Shown here piece after piece: positions 9,801 through 16,800 of a stretch of 32,872 nucleotides of DNA (its first letter is position 1; each line of letters starts with the position of its first letter). Made by a program: the position numbers and the translations under genes. The DNA is from Myxococcales bacterium (GTDB lineage: Bacteria > Myxococcota > Polyangia > HGW-17 > SLPX01). Location of the stretch: NCBI GenBank assembly GCA_007131745.1, contig SLPX01000018.1:1-32872 (forward strand). Reading direction: 5' to 3'. Below the pieces are notes generated by a model. It worked only from the letters and a program-made list of their open reading frames with translations. It had not been told where the DNA came from and ran no database searches.

Positions 9801-10275
9801 TCGTGGATTTCGAAATGTTCTTCAATGTCAGTATTCGAACAAAAAGACCGTGAGAAAACTCCGGAAGAGTAAAATACAAAACATTTGTCACAAGCCCGAG
9901 AGAACGATTTTCATCTTCGATGATAAGTTCGCCCGTATCCTGGATCATCCTCTGCACGATTCTCTTGTCCCCGGTTTTTCTGAACGGTTCGTAGAGTTTT
10001 TTTTTGTTTATCCTGACAAAAGTCCTGAAACCTCTCCAGGTCACGTGGTTGCAAGCCAGGTTAAAGCTCTCGAAGGGAAGTATCTGGCCGTCCTTGTCGC
10101 CCAATCCAAACGACGCTATCGCCTGACCTCGGTTCACGTAATAAACCCACATGGGCACGCCCCAGGGCCCCGCCACACCCGGGAAAAAGTTCGAATGAGC
10201 TTCAGCACAATTGTAGTTCTCTATGTGGAACCGTCCGTCTTCATCCAAGCGATATTCAACATTACCGCGGTTCAT
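6838..10275 (-). CDS. GH149/GH161-like beta-glucan phosphorylase (GH94 relative)
   Basis: A 1145-residue protein resembling large (about 1100-1200 aa) inverting phosphorylases often annotated cellobiose phosphorylase. Landmarks in order: an N-terminal block with FFPGVAGPWGVPMWVYYVNRGQ, GDLERDYHWF, QGTGHYRSILQNRR, FWVDHWTYNLDLLD, DNPDVVLPRS and GWNDSMNGLPALFGSS. Such enzymes split beta-glucosidic bonds with phosphate in an (alpha/alpha)6 barrel. No signal peptide is seen, so it acts in the cytoplasm. The ATG at 10275 is preferred: GAGG lies 8 bases upstream, while an in-frame GTG at 10311 has no ribosome site. It follows exbD by 78 bases, probably in one operon. Residue 410 is Ser where relatives usually carry the catalytic Asp (YRDxxQ). 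Exact family and substrate are inferred. Confidence 0.75.
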   Translation of the reverse strand: MNRGNVEYRLDEDGRFHIENYNCAEAHSNFFPGVAGPWGVPMWVYYVNRGQAIASFGLGDKDGQILPFESFNLACNHVTWRGFRTFVRINKKKLYEPFRKTGDKRIVQRMIQDTGELIIEDENRSLGLVTNVLYFTLPEFSHGLFVRILTLKNISKSTIFCELLDGAARIIPHGTGYQRSVFIARHIEAMMGVRFAEGGALYRLNQTADDVERVESISGGNFYLPSLDGKRLKKGLIADPDVVFGGSMSYERAWVFEEGGLEKVLGLKQMADCKTPCGFAGVSQEIGSGEEIRLVSVLGNVERDEDLLFVRKSIGTKGFLEKKREENRALLARIENHCFTVSERAEFDAYSGRNFLDNVLRGGLPVVVHTGGGKRAYYMYSRQNGDLERDYHWFVLQPSYLSQGTGHYRSILQNRRCDTWFFPQIEDDNLFLFMNLVQLDGYNPLEVRSLEFRFGDPGSAAGWVEDLLSKAGCVEGKPGGESFVSHASFKDELERISARLAEGYYPGEVILELERFCNRVLSGKAKRTKVDGWFLRKDVFADLMKRSVLCETGALHEGFWVDHWTYNLDLLDFFLAVYPDKLFEVLFGRNDYTFFDNPDVVLPRSAKTVLRDDGAVRRYGAVIRDSEKIRIMEGRKESRFRARIKKGSKKGEIYRTNLFVKFLVIAVNRAATLDPFGRGLEMEADKPGWNDSMNGLPALFGSSTNETLELLRCVRFLKKGLGELGTRRGRGPRDMDGVDSVKLFIELNDFMESMIPLLSTFLKRGTGKAESGSALRYWAKANELKEKYREAVRLGVGGKEVKVDSTRILKFLELCEKNLERIFEPGRESVVSPEGVPYTYFVNEVTKWNATQFESAGGLTIVEPSGWKQRPVRLFLEGPVHYMKVFPQRAAEVHAAVRKSPLFDRKLKMYKNCVNMQGEDPELGRAVGAYPRGWIENESIYLHMEYKYLLEMLRAGLCKEFFNDMENAVTAFMDPQVYGRNPLEGASFLVSSAFADPRHHGRAFQPRLSGITCEFVHAWTIMTAGPEPFGVTEDGELYLALKPRLAGRLFTTRETTRKYIDPVDGPERIRFRKGAFAFKFLGRSLVVYTNEKRKDTFGPMGCRVSEYTLHYRDGRRQTVCSGRITGSAAHSVRSGEVKRLDAVLS

Positions 10276-10295
10276 ATGCAAAACCTCGCTTCCTC

Positions 10296-10317
10296 CACAC
10301 CTTGAATTCACGGTGTG
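10296..10317 (-). promoter_or_regulatory. Small hairpin before the phosphorylase ribosome site
   Basis: CACACC (10296-10301) pairs with GGTGTG (10312-10317) around a 10-base loop. In the minus-strand transcript this stem sits just before the GGAGG/GAGG sequences that precede the phosphorylase ATG. It could limit translation or stabilise the downstream part of the message; the short stem may also be chance. Confidence 0.25.
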
Positions 10318-10353
10318 ATTTTTGTTTACATTGGAAACAATCGGGGACGATTC

Positions 10354-10776
10354 TCAGCGGGGCCTAATGCCCAGGCTGAACTGCGTGAAACCCTCATCCC
10401 TCGCGACATCCATAACTTCGACCATCCTCCCTACCACCGCGTTGCTGTCCGCTCTTATCAGAATCTTGGATGTCTTCTGCTTCTCTCCCAGAGAACGCAA
10501 CCTCTGACGAAATTCTCTAAGATCCATGATCTTGTTCTGAAACTCAATCTCACCGGTCTTGTGAACAGTGACAACCAGATCTTTGCGGACCCTCTCTGTT
10601 ATCTTGGGCGAAGCCTTCGGAAGGTCCACCGGCATGGAAGGATTTGTGACAAAAGTAGCGGTAAGGAGAAAGAAGATGAGCAGCAGAAAAACCACGTCTA
10701 TGAGCGGCGTGATATCCAGCACGGCTTGTGAAGCCCGCCTGATCGCGGAACCGGACTTTCGATCACGAAAATTCAA
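10354..10776 (-). CDS. exbD: ExbD/TolR-family biopolymer transport protein
   Basis: A 140-residue inner-membrane protein with the standard layout: a short basic N-terminus, one membrane segment (about 25-45) starting LDITPLIDVVFLLLIFFLLTATF, and a periplasmic domain. D27 in PLIDVVF is the conserved Asp that carries protons in ExbD (D25) and TolR (D23) of E. coli. With ExbB it forms the proton channel that powers TonB or Tol work at the outer membrane. Its start overlaps the exbB stop in an ATGA junction, so the two are translationally coupled. Whether it serves TonB or Tol cannot be told; neither TonB nor TolA/TolB is in the window. Confidence 0.88.
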   Translation of the reverse strand: MNFRDRKSGSAIRRASQAVLDITPLIDVVFLLLIFFLLTATFVTNPSMPVDLPKASPKITERVRKDLVVTVHKTGEIEFQNKIMDLREFRQRLRSLGEKQKTSKILIRADSNAVVGRMVEVMDVARDEGFTQFSLGIRPR

Positions 10777-11558
10777 CGGTCGACTCCTTCGTCCGAGGTT
10801 GGGTCTTCATGCTCACTCTTGCCGGCCTTTTCGTTTCGAACGCGTTCGTCGTTTTCATCGCGTTCATCGCGTTCATCGCGTTCATCGGGTTCAGCGGATT
10901 CATCGCCTTTTTCAAGACTCTTTGTGCGAACGCGTTTTTCAGTCTTTTCTATCAATTCAACCACCGCCAAAGCGCTTTCCTCCATGTCCAACACCAGCTT
11001 GTCGGTCCTGGAAATAATATACTTGTACGCAACAAAAACAGGTATCGCGATAGCCAAGCCGAACGCCGTCGTTATAAGCGCTTCCCAGATGCCGTTCGCG
11101 AGAAGTCCCACGTCCACCCCAGCCTCGGTGGCCTCCTTGCTTACGCTGTGAAAGACCTCGATCATTCCCTTTACCGTCCCCAGCAATCCGAGAAGCGGCT
11201 CGATTGACGCAATCACCCCGAGAACCTCGACAAACCGATCCAGCCGCGCTGCTTCGTGCCTCCCTTTTTCCTGAACATGCTCCCGCAACCCTCCTTCAGG
11301 CCCACTGTATGTAAATACGGTTTCCATGACCCGCGCCACCGATGCGTCGGTTTCCTCGCAAAGCACCAAGGCCGTGCTTTTCTTGTTCTGGCGGACCAGC
11401 ACTTTCACACGTTCGACGAATCTGGCCGGAATTACGCGGTCTCTCCGTAGACTCACGAGTCTCTCGATGAAAAACGCGAGAGCAACAACCGATCCCGCGA
11501 GGATCGGAATCATCAGGATGCCGCCCTTAGCAAGAAAATTGTATATATCGGCCCACAT
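10773..11558 (-). CDS. exbB: ExbB/TolQ/MotA-family proton channel with charged tail
   Basis: A 261-residue protein with three membrane segments: one near the N-terminus (GGILMIPILAGSVVALAFFIERL), one containing VIASIEPLLGLLGTVKGM, and one with GIWEALITTAFGLAIAIPVFVAYKYI. These are the hallmarks of ExbB/TolQ. The ATG at 11558 has GGAGGT 9 bases upstream; an in-frame ATG at 11597 is weaker. The C-terminus is unusual: about 60 charged residues containing DER/DEN repeats follow the last helix and should lie in the cytoplasm. It is first in an apparent exbB-exbD-phosphorylase operon. Partner choice (Ton or Tol) is unresolved. Confidence 0.88.
   Translation of the reverse strand: MWADIYNFLAKGGILMIPILAGSVVALAFFIERLVSLRRDRVIPARFVERVKVLVRQNKKSTALVLCEETDASVARVMETVFTYSGPEGGLREHVQEKGRHEAARLDRFVEVLGVIASIEPLLGLLGTVKGMIEVFHSVSKEATEAGVDVGLLANGIWEALITTAFGLAIAIPVFVAYKYIISRTDKLVLDMEESALAVVELIEKTEKRVRTKSLEKGDESAEPDERDERDERDENDERVRNEKAGKSEHEDPTSDEGVDR
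10841..10906. repeat. 9-bp tandem repeat in the 3' end of exbB
   Basis: Successive cgttcatcg units (four nearly perfect, degenerate at both ends) encode the DERDERDERDENDER segment of the ExbB tail. The unit is a multiple of three, so gain or loss of copies would keep the reading frame. Confidence 0.8.
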
Positions 11559-11685
11559 ATTCCTGGGACCTCCGTTTCTTCGGCTATTGTTTTTCAAACT
11601 TCTTCAAGGCACAAAACTACAAAACAAAACACATTGCAAGAAAGCTTATCGACAGGGTGAAGATAGAACTCTCAATGCCGATTTT

Positions 11686-11714
11686 TTGACCGATCCGGCC
11701 GTTTGTAGTACAAA
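11686..11714 (+). promoter_or_regulatory. Candidate sigma-70-type promoter for the PilZ gene
   Basis: TTGACC at 11686-11691 and TACAAA at 11709-11714 are separated by exactly 17 bases. They lie about 110 bases upstream of the PilZ start, in the divergent region between exbB and the PilZ gene. The match is by eye only. Confidence 0.4.
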
Positions 11715-11821
11715 TGACCATATACGCTTTATACATGAGCAACCCGTTTATGATGTTGTTATTCCAGTTGTAAAGGAGTTCCGCCAACTCCCCCGAACCA
11801 TCCTCGAAAGGTGACGACAAC

Positions 11822-12154
11822 ATGCTTGACCAGGAACGTCGCAAAAACTCCCGCATTCCTCTTGTCGTGGCGGTCAAACAGGTTTTAGACAAAGAGATTC
11901 TGCTTTGCCAATCCTGCGATCTCAGCACCCTTGGAATGGCCCTCGTGCTGCCCGGGGACTCCGGCCTGCCCGCCGACACCCCCACGAAACTCGAATTCGC
12001 GCTTCCGGGTTCGAACCGAACCATGGCATTGGAAGCCGTCACTGTCAGGCAGAAAGCAAACGGGAGATTCATAACGGCCGGTGTTGTTTTTCAGAATGTC
12101 AGGCCCGAAACAAGAAGACGGATACGAAGATTCATCGAACAAAAAGCCGCCTGA
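11822..12154 (+). CDS. PilZ-domain protein
   Basis: A 110-residue single-domain PilZ protein. The two cyclic-di-GMP binding signatures are visible: an N-terminal RRKNSR (RxxxR type, residues 6-11) and DLSTLGMAL (D/NxSxxG type, around 35-43). The remainder alternates beta strands (KLEFALPG, RTMALEAVTVRQ, FITAGVVFQNV) and ends with a basic helix RRRIRRFIEQKAA. Such proteins bind cyclic-di-GMP and pass the signal to motility, exopolysaccharide or secretion partners by contact; the partner here is unknown. AAGGTG is about 10 bases before the ATG. It converges with glpK across 33 bases. Confidence 0.88.
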   Translation: MLDQERRKNSRIPLVVAVKQVLDKEILLCQSCDLSTLGMALVLPGDSGLPADTPTKLEFALPGSNRTMALEAVTVRQKANGRFITAGVVFQNVRPETRRRIRRFIEQKAA

Positions 12155-12187
12155 ACCAAACCATCCACAATCAATCGACTATTCTAT

Positions 12188-13666
12188 TCACGCTTCCCTG
12201 ACCGCTTTTCCCCACATTCTGATCTTTTCGCCGACCCAACTTCTGTCCTTGCAGGGAACAAATTCCCGTTCAGCCTCCCATTTATCCGCAATCTCGTCTT
12301 TGCTTTTCCATACTCCCACGGTCAACCCCGCAAGAAAAGCCGCTCCGAGGGACGTGGTTTCAAGCATTTTGGGCCTTTTCAATCTCGTGTTGGAAATGTC
12401 GGCCTGCATCTGCATCAAAAGGTTGTTTGCGGACGCGCCCCCGTCCACCCTCAACCCGGCAAGATCCTTGCCCGAATCCTTCTGCATAGCGGACAAAACA
12501 TCTTCCGCTGACAGGGCGATTCCCTCCAGCACCGCCCTTGCAATGTGGCCGCGGCCCGCGCCCCGGGTCAACCCCTTGATCATCCCCCGGGCTTCCGGCC
12601 GCCAGTGGGGAGCGCCCAAACCTGAAAGCGCGGGCACAAACATCACCCCGCCCGTATCATCCACGCTCCGGGCAAGGGCTTCAATCTCCTCGGCCCGCTC
12701 GATGAACTTCAGCCCGTCCCTGACCCATTGCACTGCCGCTCCCGCTATAAAAACGCTGCCTTCCAACGCATAGGTTATCTCGCCGTCCAATCCCCAGGCC
12801 ACGGTGCCCAGGAGACCCGAGTCGGAAATCACGGGTTTGTTCCCCACGTTCATAACCAGGAAAGCCCCGGTGCCGTAGGTACATTTCGCCTGCCCCTCGC
12901 TGAAACAAGCTTGGCCGAAAAGCGCGGCTTGCTGATCCCCGGCGATTCCGGCTATCGGTATTCCGTCCGGAAGCCCTTTCACCCCTTTTGTCTCACCGAA
13001 AACATGAGAAGACGGATGAACCGAAGGCAGCAGTGAATGAGGCACATCCAGCATTTCAAGAAGCTTCGGATCCCAGGCCGCTTCATTGATATTGAAAAGA
13101 AGAGTCCTGGACGCGTTCGTAACATCGGTTGCATGGCGCTCTCCCCCCGTCAACCGCCACAGCAGGTAGGTATCCACCGTCCCGAAGGCCAACTCCCCCT
13201 TTTCCGCTGCCGTTTTGGCGGACTGAACATTTTTCAGCAACCACCTGATCTTGGTTCCGGAAAAATAGGGGTCCAGTATGAGACCCGTCCGCTCCCGTAT
13301 TTCCGGTTCCAAACCCTCGTTCTTGAGCGTTTCACAATCACCCGCGGTACGGCGGCACAACCACACGATTGCATTGTGAATCGGTTTCCCCGACGACCTG
13401 TCCCAGATCATCGTGGTCTCGCGCTGATTCGTAATCCCGATCGCGACTATTTCGTCCCCCTTCCTGCCCGAAACATCCAGTCCTTTCAGGATCGCACTTT
13501 GCGTGCAATTCCAGATATCTTCCGGATCGTGTTCCGACCAGCCCGGTCTGGGATGAATTTGGGGAAACTCCTCGTTGACCCTGCCCAACACTTCCATGTT
13601 CCCATCAAAAATCAGCACCGTCGTACCGGTTGTACCCTGATCAATCGACATTACGAGTCCGCTCAT
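12188..13666 (-). CDS. glpK: Glycerol kinase
   Basis: A 492-residue FGGY-family kinase that converts glycerol and ATP to glycerol-3-phosphate in the cytoplasm. Motifs in order: SIDQGTTGTTVLIFD (phosphate loop), NQRETTMIWD and WLCRRTAG (glycerol-binding Arg/Glu), DPYFSGTKI, AGIAGDQQAALFGQ (catalytic Asp), TYGTGAFLVMN, DGGASANNLLMQ. The ATG at 13666 is chosen because AGGAGG lies 6 bases upstream; a TTG at 13672 is in frame but worse placed. E. coli GlpK has a GTRIP loop that binds fructose-1,6-bisphosphate; here the matching text is PDGIPIAG without the Arg, so that feedback is probably absent. No glpF or glpD is adjacent. It has its own candidate promoter. Confidence 0.95.
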   Translation of the reverse strand: MSGLVMSIDQGTTGTTVLIFDGNMEVLGRVNEEFPQIHPRPGWSEHDPEDIWNCTQSAILKGLDVSGRKGDEIVAIGITNQRETTMIWDRSSGKPIHNAIVWLCRRTAGDCETLKNEGLEPEIRERTGLILDPYFSGTKIRWLLKNVQSAKTAAEKGELAFGTVDTYLLWRLTGGERHATDVTNASRTLLFNINEAAWDPKLLEMLDVPHSLLPSVHPSSHVFGETKGVKGLPDGIPIAGIAGDQQAALFGQACFSEGQAKCTYGTGAFLVMNVGNKPVISDSGLLGTVAWGLDGEITYALEGSVFIAGAAVQWVRDGLKFIERAEEIEALARSVDDTGGVMFVPALSGLGAPHWRPEARGMIKGLTRGAGRGHIARAVLEGIALSAEDVLSAMQKDSGKDLAGLRVDGGASANNLLMQMQADISNTRLKRPKMLETTSLGAAFLAGLTVGVWKSKDEIADKWEAEREFVPCKDRSWVGEKIRMWGKAVREA

Positions 13667-13727
13667 AACCAACCTCCTGTCGCCGTCGGCGGAAATCGAG
13701 GTTTACAGATAATGAAAAAACCTCCCG

Positions 13728-13756
13728 ACTGTATCCCCCCACGAATCAAAAATCAA
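13728..13756 (-). promoter_or_regulatory. Candidate glpK promoter
   Basis: On the minus strand TTGATT (13756-13751) and TACAGT (13733-13728) are 17 bases apart and would start a transcript about 55 bases before the glpK ATG. Each box matches four of six consensus bases. The rest of 13667-13880 shows no clear structure. Confidence 0.4.
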
Positions 13757-13880
13757 TTCCGCGGAAAAACGATATTTCAGTACTTGCAGCAGGGGCCGCT
13801 GCACAAAATCCCCTTATTGATCACAGACCCGCCTGACCGAAGTGCAATCAAATCAACATGACTTTTCGTTTTACCGAAAC

Positions 13881-14396
13881 TTACAAATACTTCGTTTTGA
13901 AGGTCGAAAACCCAGCATCTCTCAATCTCCTTCTCAGGTACTCCAGGTTCTCCACCCTTTCACTGCGAAATACCCGGCCGTCCTTTAACCTGATCACAGC
14001 GACATAGTAATCGGACCTCGAATCCGACCTCCACATGCGGCGCTCATTTTTGATCTCCACCTTGTCGATATCATCCGCGTTAAACTTCACCTCGCTGCCG
14101 GAAAAAGTATCGGTCAAAGTATAGGAGCCATCAGGATGCAGGGTGAACCTGTCAAAATCCTCGGATGCACTGTATGTTGCAACCACTCCGATTATCCCGG
14201 TTACAAGGGGCACGCCGAGTCCCAGCAGCGCCAGCACCCAGGTGGGAGCAGCATCCGGACGGGGCGGCTTGCGACTAACAAGCCGAACAAAAAGCGGGAT
14301 GCCGAAGATCAGAAAAGCTGCGCCCACTGCAATGAAAGCCCCAAAAAACCTGAACCTGGGATCACCGATTTGGACGACAACGTCTGCAAACAGCAT
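13881..14396 (-). CDS. Small membrane protein, unknown function
   Basis: A 171-residue protein with two predicted membrane helices (about residues 17-40, FFGAFIAVGAAFLIFGIPLFVRLV, and 52-73, WVLALLGLGVPLVTGIIGVVATY) joined by a short Pro/Arg-rich cytoplasmic or periplasmic loop. A soluble C-terminal domain of about 95 residues follows, with alternating strands (RFTLHPDGSYTLTDTF, YYVAVIRLKDGRVFRSE) and a final helix, a pattern like PH-type domains in small bacterial membrane proteins. No family is recognised with confidence. GAGG is about 9 bases before the ATG. It lies upstream of glpK on the same strand, 214 bases away. Confidence 0.6.
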   Translation of the reverse strand: MLFADVVVQIGDPRFRFFGAFIAVGAAFLIFGIPLFVRLVSRKPPRPDAAPTWVLALLGLGVPLVTGIIGVVATYSASEDFDRFTLHPDGSYTLTDTFSGSEVKFNADDIDKVEIKNERRMWRSDSRSDYYVAVIRLKDGRVFRSERVENLEYLRRRLRDAGFSTFKTKYL

Positions 14397-14582
14397 GATC
14401 TAAAACCTCTTTCCAGAAGTGCGGCTCTTTCAGCCCGACGACATTTTTCCTCTAAAAAGCCACAAACCTGCAGCGCCCAAACAGCGAAACACAGTGCTGT
14501 CAGCTACTGCAAGCTGGTTTCTATAATATTTCCTGGAAAGGGTACAAAAGAAAATGAATGAGGGTAAGAACACAGTCGACTG

Positions 14583-15596
14583 CTAGAGACACTGATCCTC
14601 AAAATCCACGCAGCAATCTCCGTAATCGATGCAAAACTCGTCACAGTAGCAAGCCTGGTCCGGCGAAGAATCGTTACAGCGGTCTTTACAACTTAACGGA
14701 TCAGCGGCCGGTTCACAGACAGGTTCGCCCGGCAGACAAATTCCCTGTATGTTGCATTTCTTGACCACCGCGGTTTCAATGCAGTTGGGGTCGCCCGGAG
14801 GGCAAATTTTGCAGTAGTCTCCGCACTCCTTGGTGCCGCACGGATCATATTCACCACCGCCGCAATCCGGATAAGTCGGGCTGCATACACCATCCAGGTC
14901 ACAGTACTTCAAAACAGCGGTTTCAAAGCAGTCGAGATCGTTCGGATCGCAGATTGTGCAGGAGTCTCCACACTCCTTGCCGCCGCACGGATCGTATTCA
15001 CCACCGCTGCAATCCGGATAAGTCGGGCTGCATACACCATCCAGGTCACAGTACTTCAAAACAGCGGTTTCAAAGCAGTCGAGGTCGTTCGGATCGCAGA
15101 TTGTGCAGGAGTCTCCGCACTCCTTGCCGCCGCACGGATCGTATTCACCCTCGGAAATGCAAACACCGGAGTACTCCACATTCACCCCGTGCATCCAAGC
15201 AAAACACTCGTTTCCGTAAGTCCTCTCATCACATCCGCAAACCGGGTCATAAAGCTGGATGCAGAAGTCGGGTCTGATTTCGCATGTTCCTCGGCCGTCG
15301 CAATCCGACATGCTCTTTTTGCAGAATTCACTCGGATCGCAATCCAGGTTGCTCTCGCAATATCCGCAATCCGGATCGGGCAATGGACAGAATTCATCGC
15401 AAATTCCATCGCCGTACCATCCGAAGAGTTCACACAAATCAAACCCGTTATCCGCTTTACCTCCCATAGCCCGGGCTTCTTCTTTAGTTAGATCAAAACC
15501 GGACCCGGTTTCATCGGTTGCACCCTCACATCCCAAGACTGCTATTCCCAAACCTAGTAAAATCGTACATCCTGTTAGCTTAATTGAACGTTTCAT
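14583..15596 (-). CDS. Cys-rich lipoprotein: Kazal domain, 49-aa repeats, somatomedin-B-like end
   Basis: A 337-residue predicted lipoprotein (lipobox VLGC, C23). After an acidic linker comes CELFGWYGDGICDEFC with PDPDC, a Cys-rich segment typical of Myxococcota-like lipoproteins. A Kazal-type inhibitor domain follows (about 91-146; PVCGCDERTYGNECFAW). Three 49-residue Cys-rich repeats start at G150, G199 and G248; the first two are nearly identical, the third diverged. The last 36 residues (302-337) have the eight-Cys spacing of somatomedin B: CxxxC, then CYCDEFC, then DCC, then a final C. The many Cys imply disulfides and an extracytoplasmic site. Kazal domains usually inhibit serine proteases; the role here is unknown. 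A strong GGAGGAGG precedes the ATG. Confidence 0.8.
   Translation of the reverse strand: MKRSIKLTGCTILLGLGIAVLGCEGATDETGSGFDLTKEEARAMGGKADNGFDLCELFGWYGDGICDEFCPLPDPDCGYCESNLDCDPSEFCKKSMSDCDGRGTCEIRPDFCIQLYDPVCGCDERTYGNECFAWMHGVNVEYSGVCISEGEYDPCGGKECGDSCTICDPNDLDCFETAVLKYCDLDGVCSPTYPDCSGGEYDPCGGKECGDSCTICDPNDLDCFETAVLKYCDLDGVCSPTYPDCGGGEYDPCGTKECGDYCKICPPGDPNCIETAVVKKCNIQGICLPGEPVCEPAADPLSCKDRCNDSSPDQACYCDEFCIDYGDCCVDFEDQCL
14856..15149. repeat. Two near-identical 147-bp tandem repeats
   Basis: Copies at 15003-15149 and 14856-15002 encode 49 residues each and differ at only about three positions by eye, while the third copy below 14856 is clearly diverged. This points to a recent in-frame duplication inside the Kazal lipoprotein gene. 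Confidence 0.85.
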
Positions 15597-16000
15597 TTCC
15601 TCCTCCTTCTGTATGAGTTTTTGTTTTCTTATTAAAAAAGTGTTCTCACTTGATTAGAATCCTCGTGCCAAAGTTTTTAAACGCTGGATGGGGTTAAGCA
15701 AAAAAAATGCCACTTCCTTGAAACGCGATCGTGTTTCTTACATGCAATTGATATCTTTGCCTTTTTTCACGCCCTCCCTCCTTTTAAAAACCGAAACCTG
15801 TCACTTCTACCGGCAAGAAAACCTTCCACCGGAAAGTCAACCAGTCGAACCGAAACTCAAGCGTTTTGGTCGAAAGCAGAATTTTCGAGAAATTCAATAG
15901 TTTATCTTTATATAAAGAAGTGGAATAAAGTTCTTTTGATCAGGATTATTCGAGTACGGTTCTGATAAAAGACCGAGAAGATCAAGACAGGAGGTTTTTC
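15597..16000. other. 404-bp AT-richer divergent intergenic region
   Basis: It separates the minus-strand Kazal lipoprotein gene from the plus-strand nitroreductase gene, so it should hold both promoters. I could not pick convincing -35/-10 pairs. It contains a 14-bp palindrome (15905-15918), a small hairpin with T tract on the minus strand (AAGTG/CACTT, 15638-15651) and a run of A residues. A 70-codon open frame at 15688-15900 has no ribosome site and no protein-like composition. It may hold a small RNA, but nothing shows it. Confidence 0.5.
15905..15918. promoter_or_regulatory. 14-bp perfect palindrome, possible operator
   Basis: TCTTTATATAAAGA is perfectly self-complementary and lies about 83 bases upstream of the nitroreductase ATG. 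Its place in a divergent promoter region suggests a regulator site, but AT-rich palindromes also arise by chance. Confidence 0.3.
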
Positions 16001-16771
16001 ATGGTTTCTTACAGCAAAATGTCGGTTTTTATAGCAGTACTGTGTTGCGTTTTCGCGTTTCATGGTTGCAACAAAGACACCGTTGAAGAATCCCCTCCCC
16101 CGCCGGCGGAACCGGCTGAGGCTACGGAAGAAGAAACACCGAAGAAACCGGAGCCCGGAACCGTTGCGGATCAAGATGTCGAATCCGCGGGGCGCTATGA
16201 AGATCCCGTGCTCAAAATCATCCACCAGCGAAAAAGCGTCAGGAAATACTTGCCCAAACCGGTTTCCAAGGTACAACTCGAAAAATTGGTGCGGGCCGGC
16301 ATGGCGGCTCCCACTGCTCGAAACAGGCAGCCATGGGCGTTTATGGTGATTACGGAACGGGAAACCTTGGATAAGCTGGGAAGCAAGCTACCCCATGCAA
16401 AGATGATATTCCAGACCCCCGCTGCTATCGTGGCCGCAGGAGACATGAATCTTGCCATCGAAGGCGCTGGGAGAGAATTCTGGATTCAGGATGTCAGCGC
16501 TGCGATCCAAAATATTCTTCTTGCAGCTGAAGCCATGGGATTGGGCGCCGTTTGGACAGGGGTTTATCCCATGGAGAATCAGTTGAAGATTGTAAATGAA
16601 ACCCTTTCCCTTCCCGAGCATATTATACCGTTGGCGGTGATTCCCGTGGGCGTGCCCGCAGGAGTGGAAGAACCAAAGGACAAATGGGATCCCGAGAAAC
16701 TGCACTGGGAAGAATGGGGACGAAAGGAGCAACCATCGCTCGTTTCCACCGATGCATCCCCTTCTCCCTGA
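16001..16771 (+). CDS. Nitroreductase-family flavoprotein with lipoprotein signal
   Basis: A 256-residue protein. The N-terminus has a signal-like segment (VFIAVLCCVFAFHGC, candidate lipid-attached Cys23) and a Pro/Glu/Thr-rich linker to about residue 65. A nitroreductase domain follows: RKSVRKYLPKP (FMN-phosphate Arg), APTARNRQPWAFMVI, FQTPAAIVAAGD, VSAAIQNILLAAEAMGLGAVWTGVYP and IPLAVIPVGVP. These enzymes use FMN and NAD(P)H to reduce nitro compounds, quinones or related substrates and are usually cytoplasmic dimers, so export and lipid anchoring would be odd. His at -2 makes the lipobox imperfect. AGGAGG precedes the ATG. The domain is sure; location and substrate are inferred. Confidence 0.85.
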   Translation: MVSYSKMSVFIAVLCCVFAFHGCNKDTVEESPPPPAEPAEATEEETPKKPEPGTVADQDVESAGRYEDPVLKIIHQRKSVRKYLPKPVSKVQLEKLVRAGMAAPTARNRQPWAFMVITERETLDKLGSKLPHAKMIFQTPAAIVAAGDMNLAIEGAGREFWIQDVSAAIQNILLAAEAMGLGAVWTGVYPMENQLKIVNETLSLPEHIIPLAVIPVGVPAGVEEPKDKWDPEKLHWEEWGRKEQPSLVSTDASPSP

Positions 16772-16780
16772 AAACCTTCC

Positions 16781-16800
16781 ATTTTCCGACCGGAAAATTT
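16781..16800 (+). terminator. Weak terminator hairpin after the nitroreductase gene
   Basis: ATTTTCC (16781-16787) and GGAAAAT (16792-16798) form a perfect 7-bp stem with a four-base loop 10 bases after the stop codon. The following T tract is only three bases, so termination may be inefficient. Confidence 0.4.

Noticed and set aside
12081..13861. Long plus-strand open frames opposite glpK
   Set aside because: They are shadows of the conserved glpK frame, have no ribosome site and no protein-like pattern.
15634..15651. AAGTG/CACTT hairpin with T tract on the minus strand as a terminator
   Set aside because: It lies upstream of the gene it would affect, the stem is only five pairs, and no minus-strand gene precedes it; too weak to call.
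15688..15900. 70-codon open frame in the lipoprotein-nitroreductase gap
   Set aside because: No ribosome site, an unusual mixed composition and no recognisable pattern; treated as non-coding.
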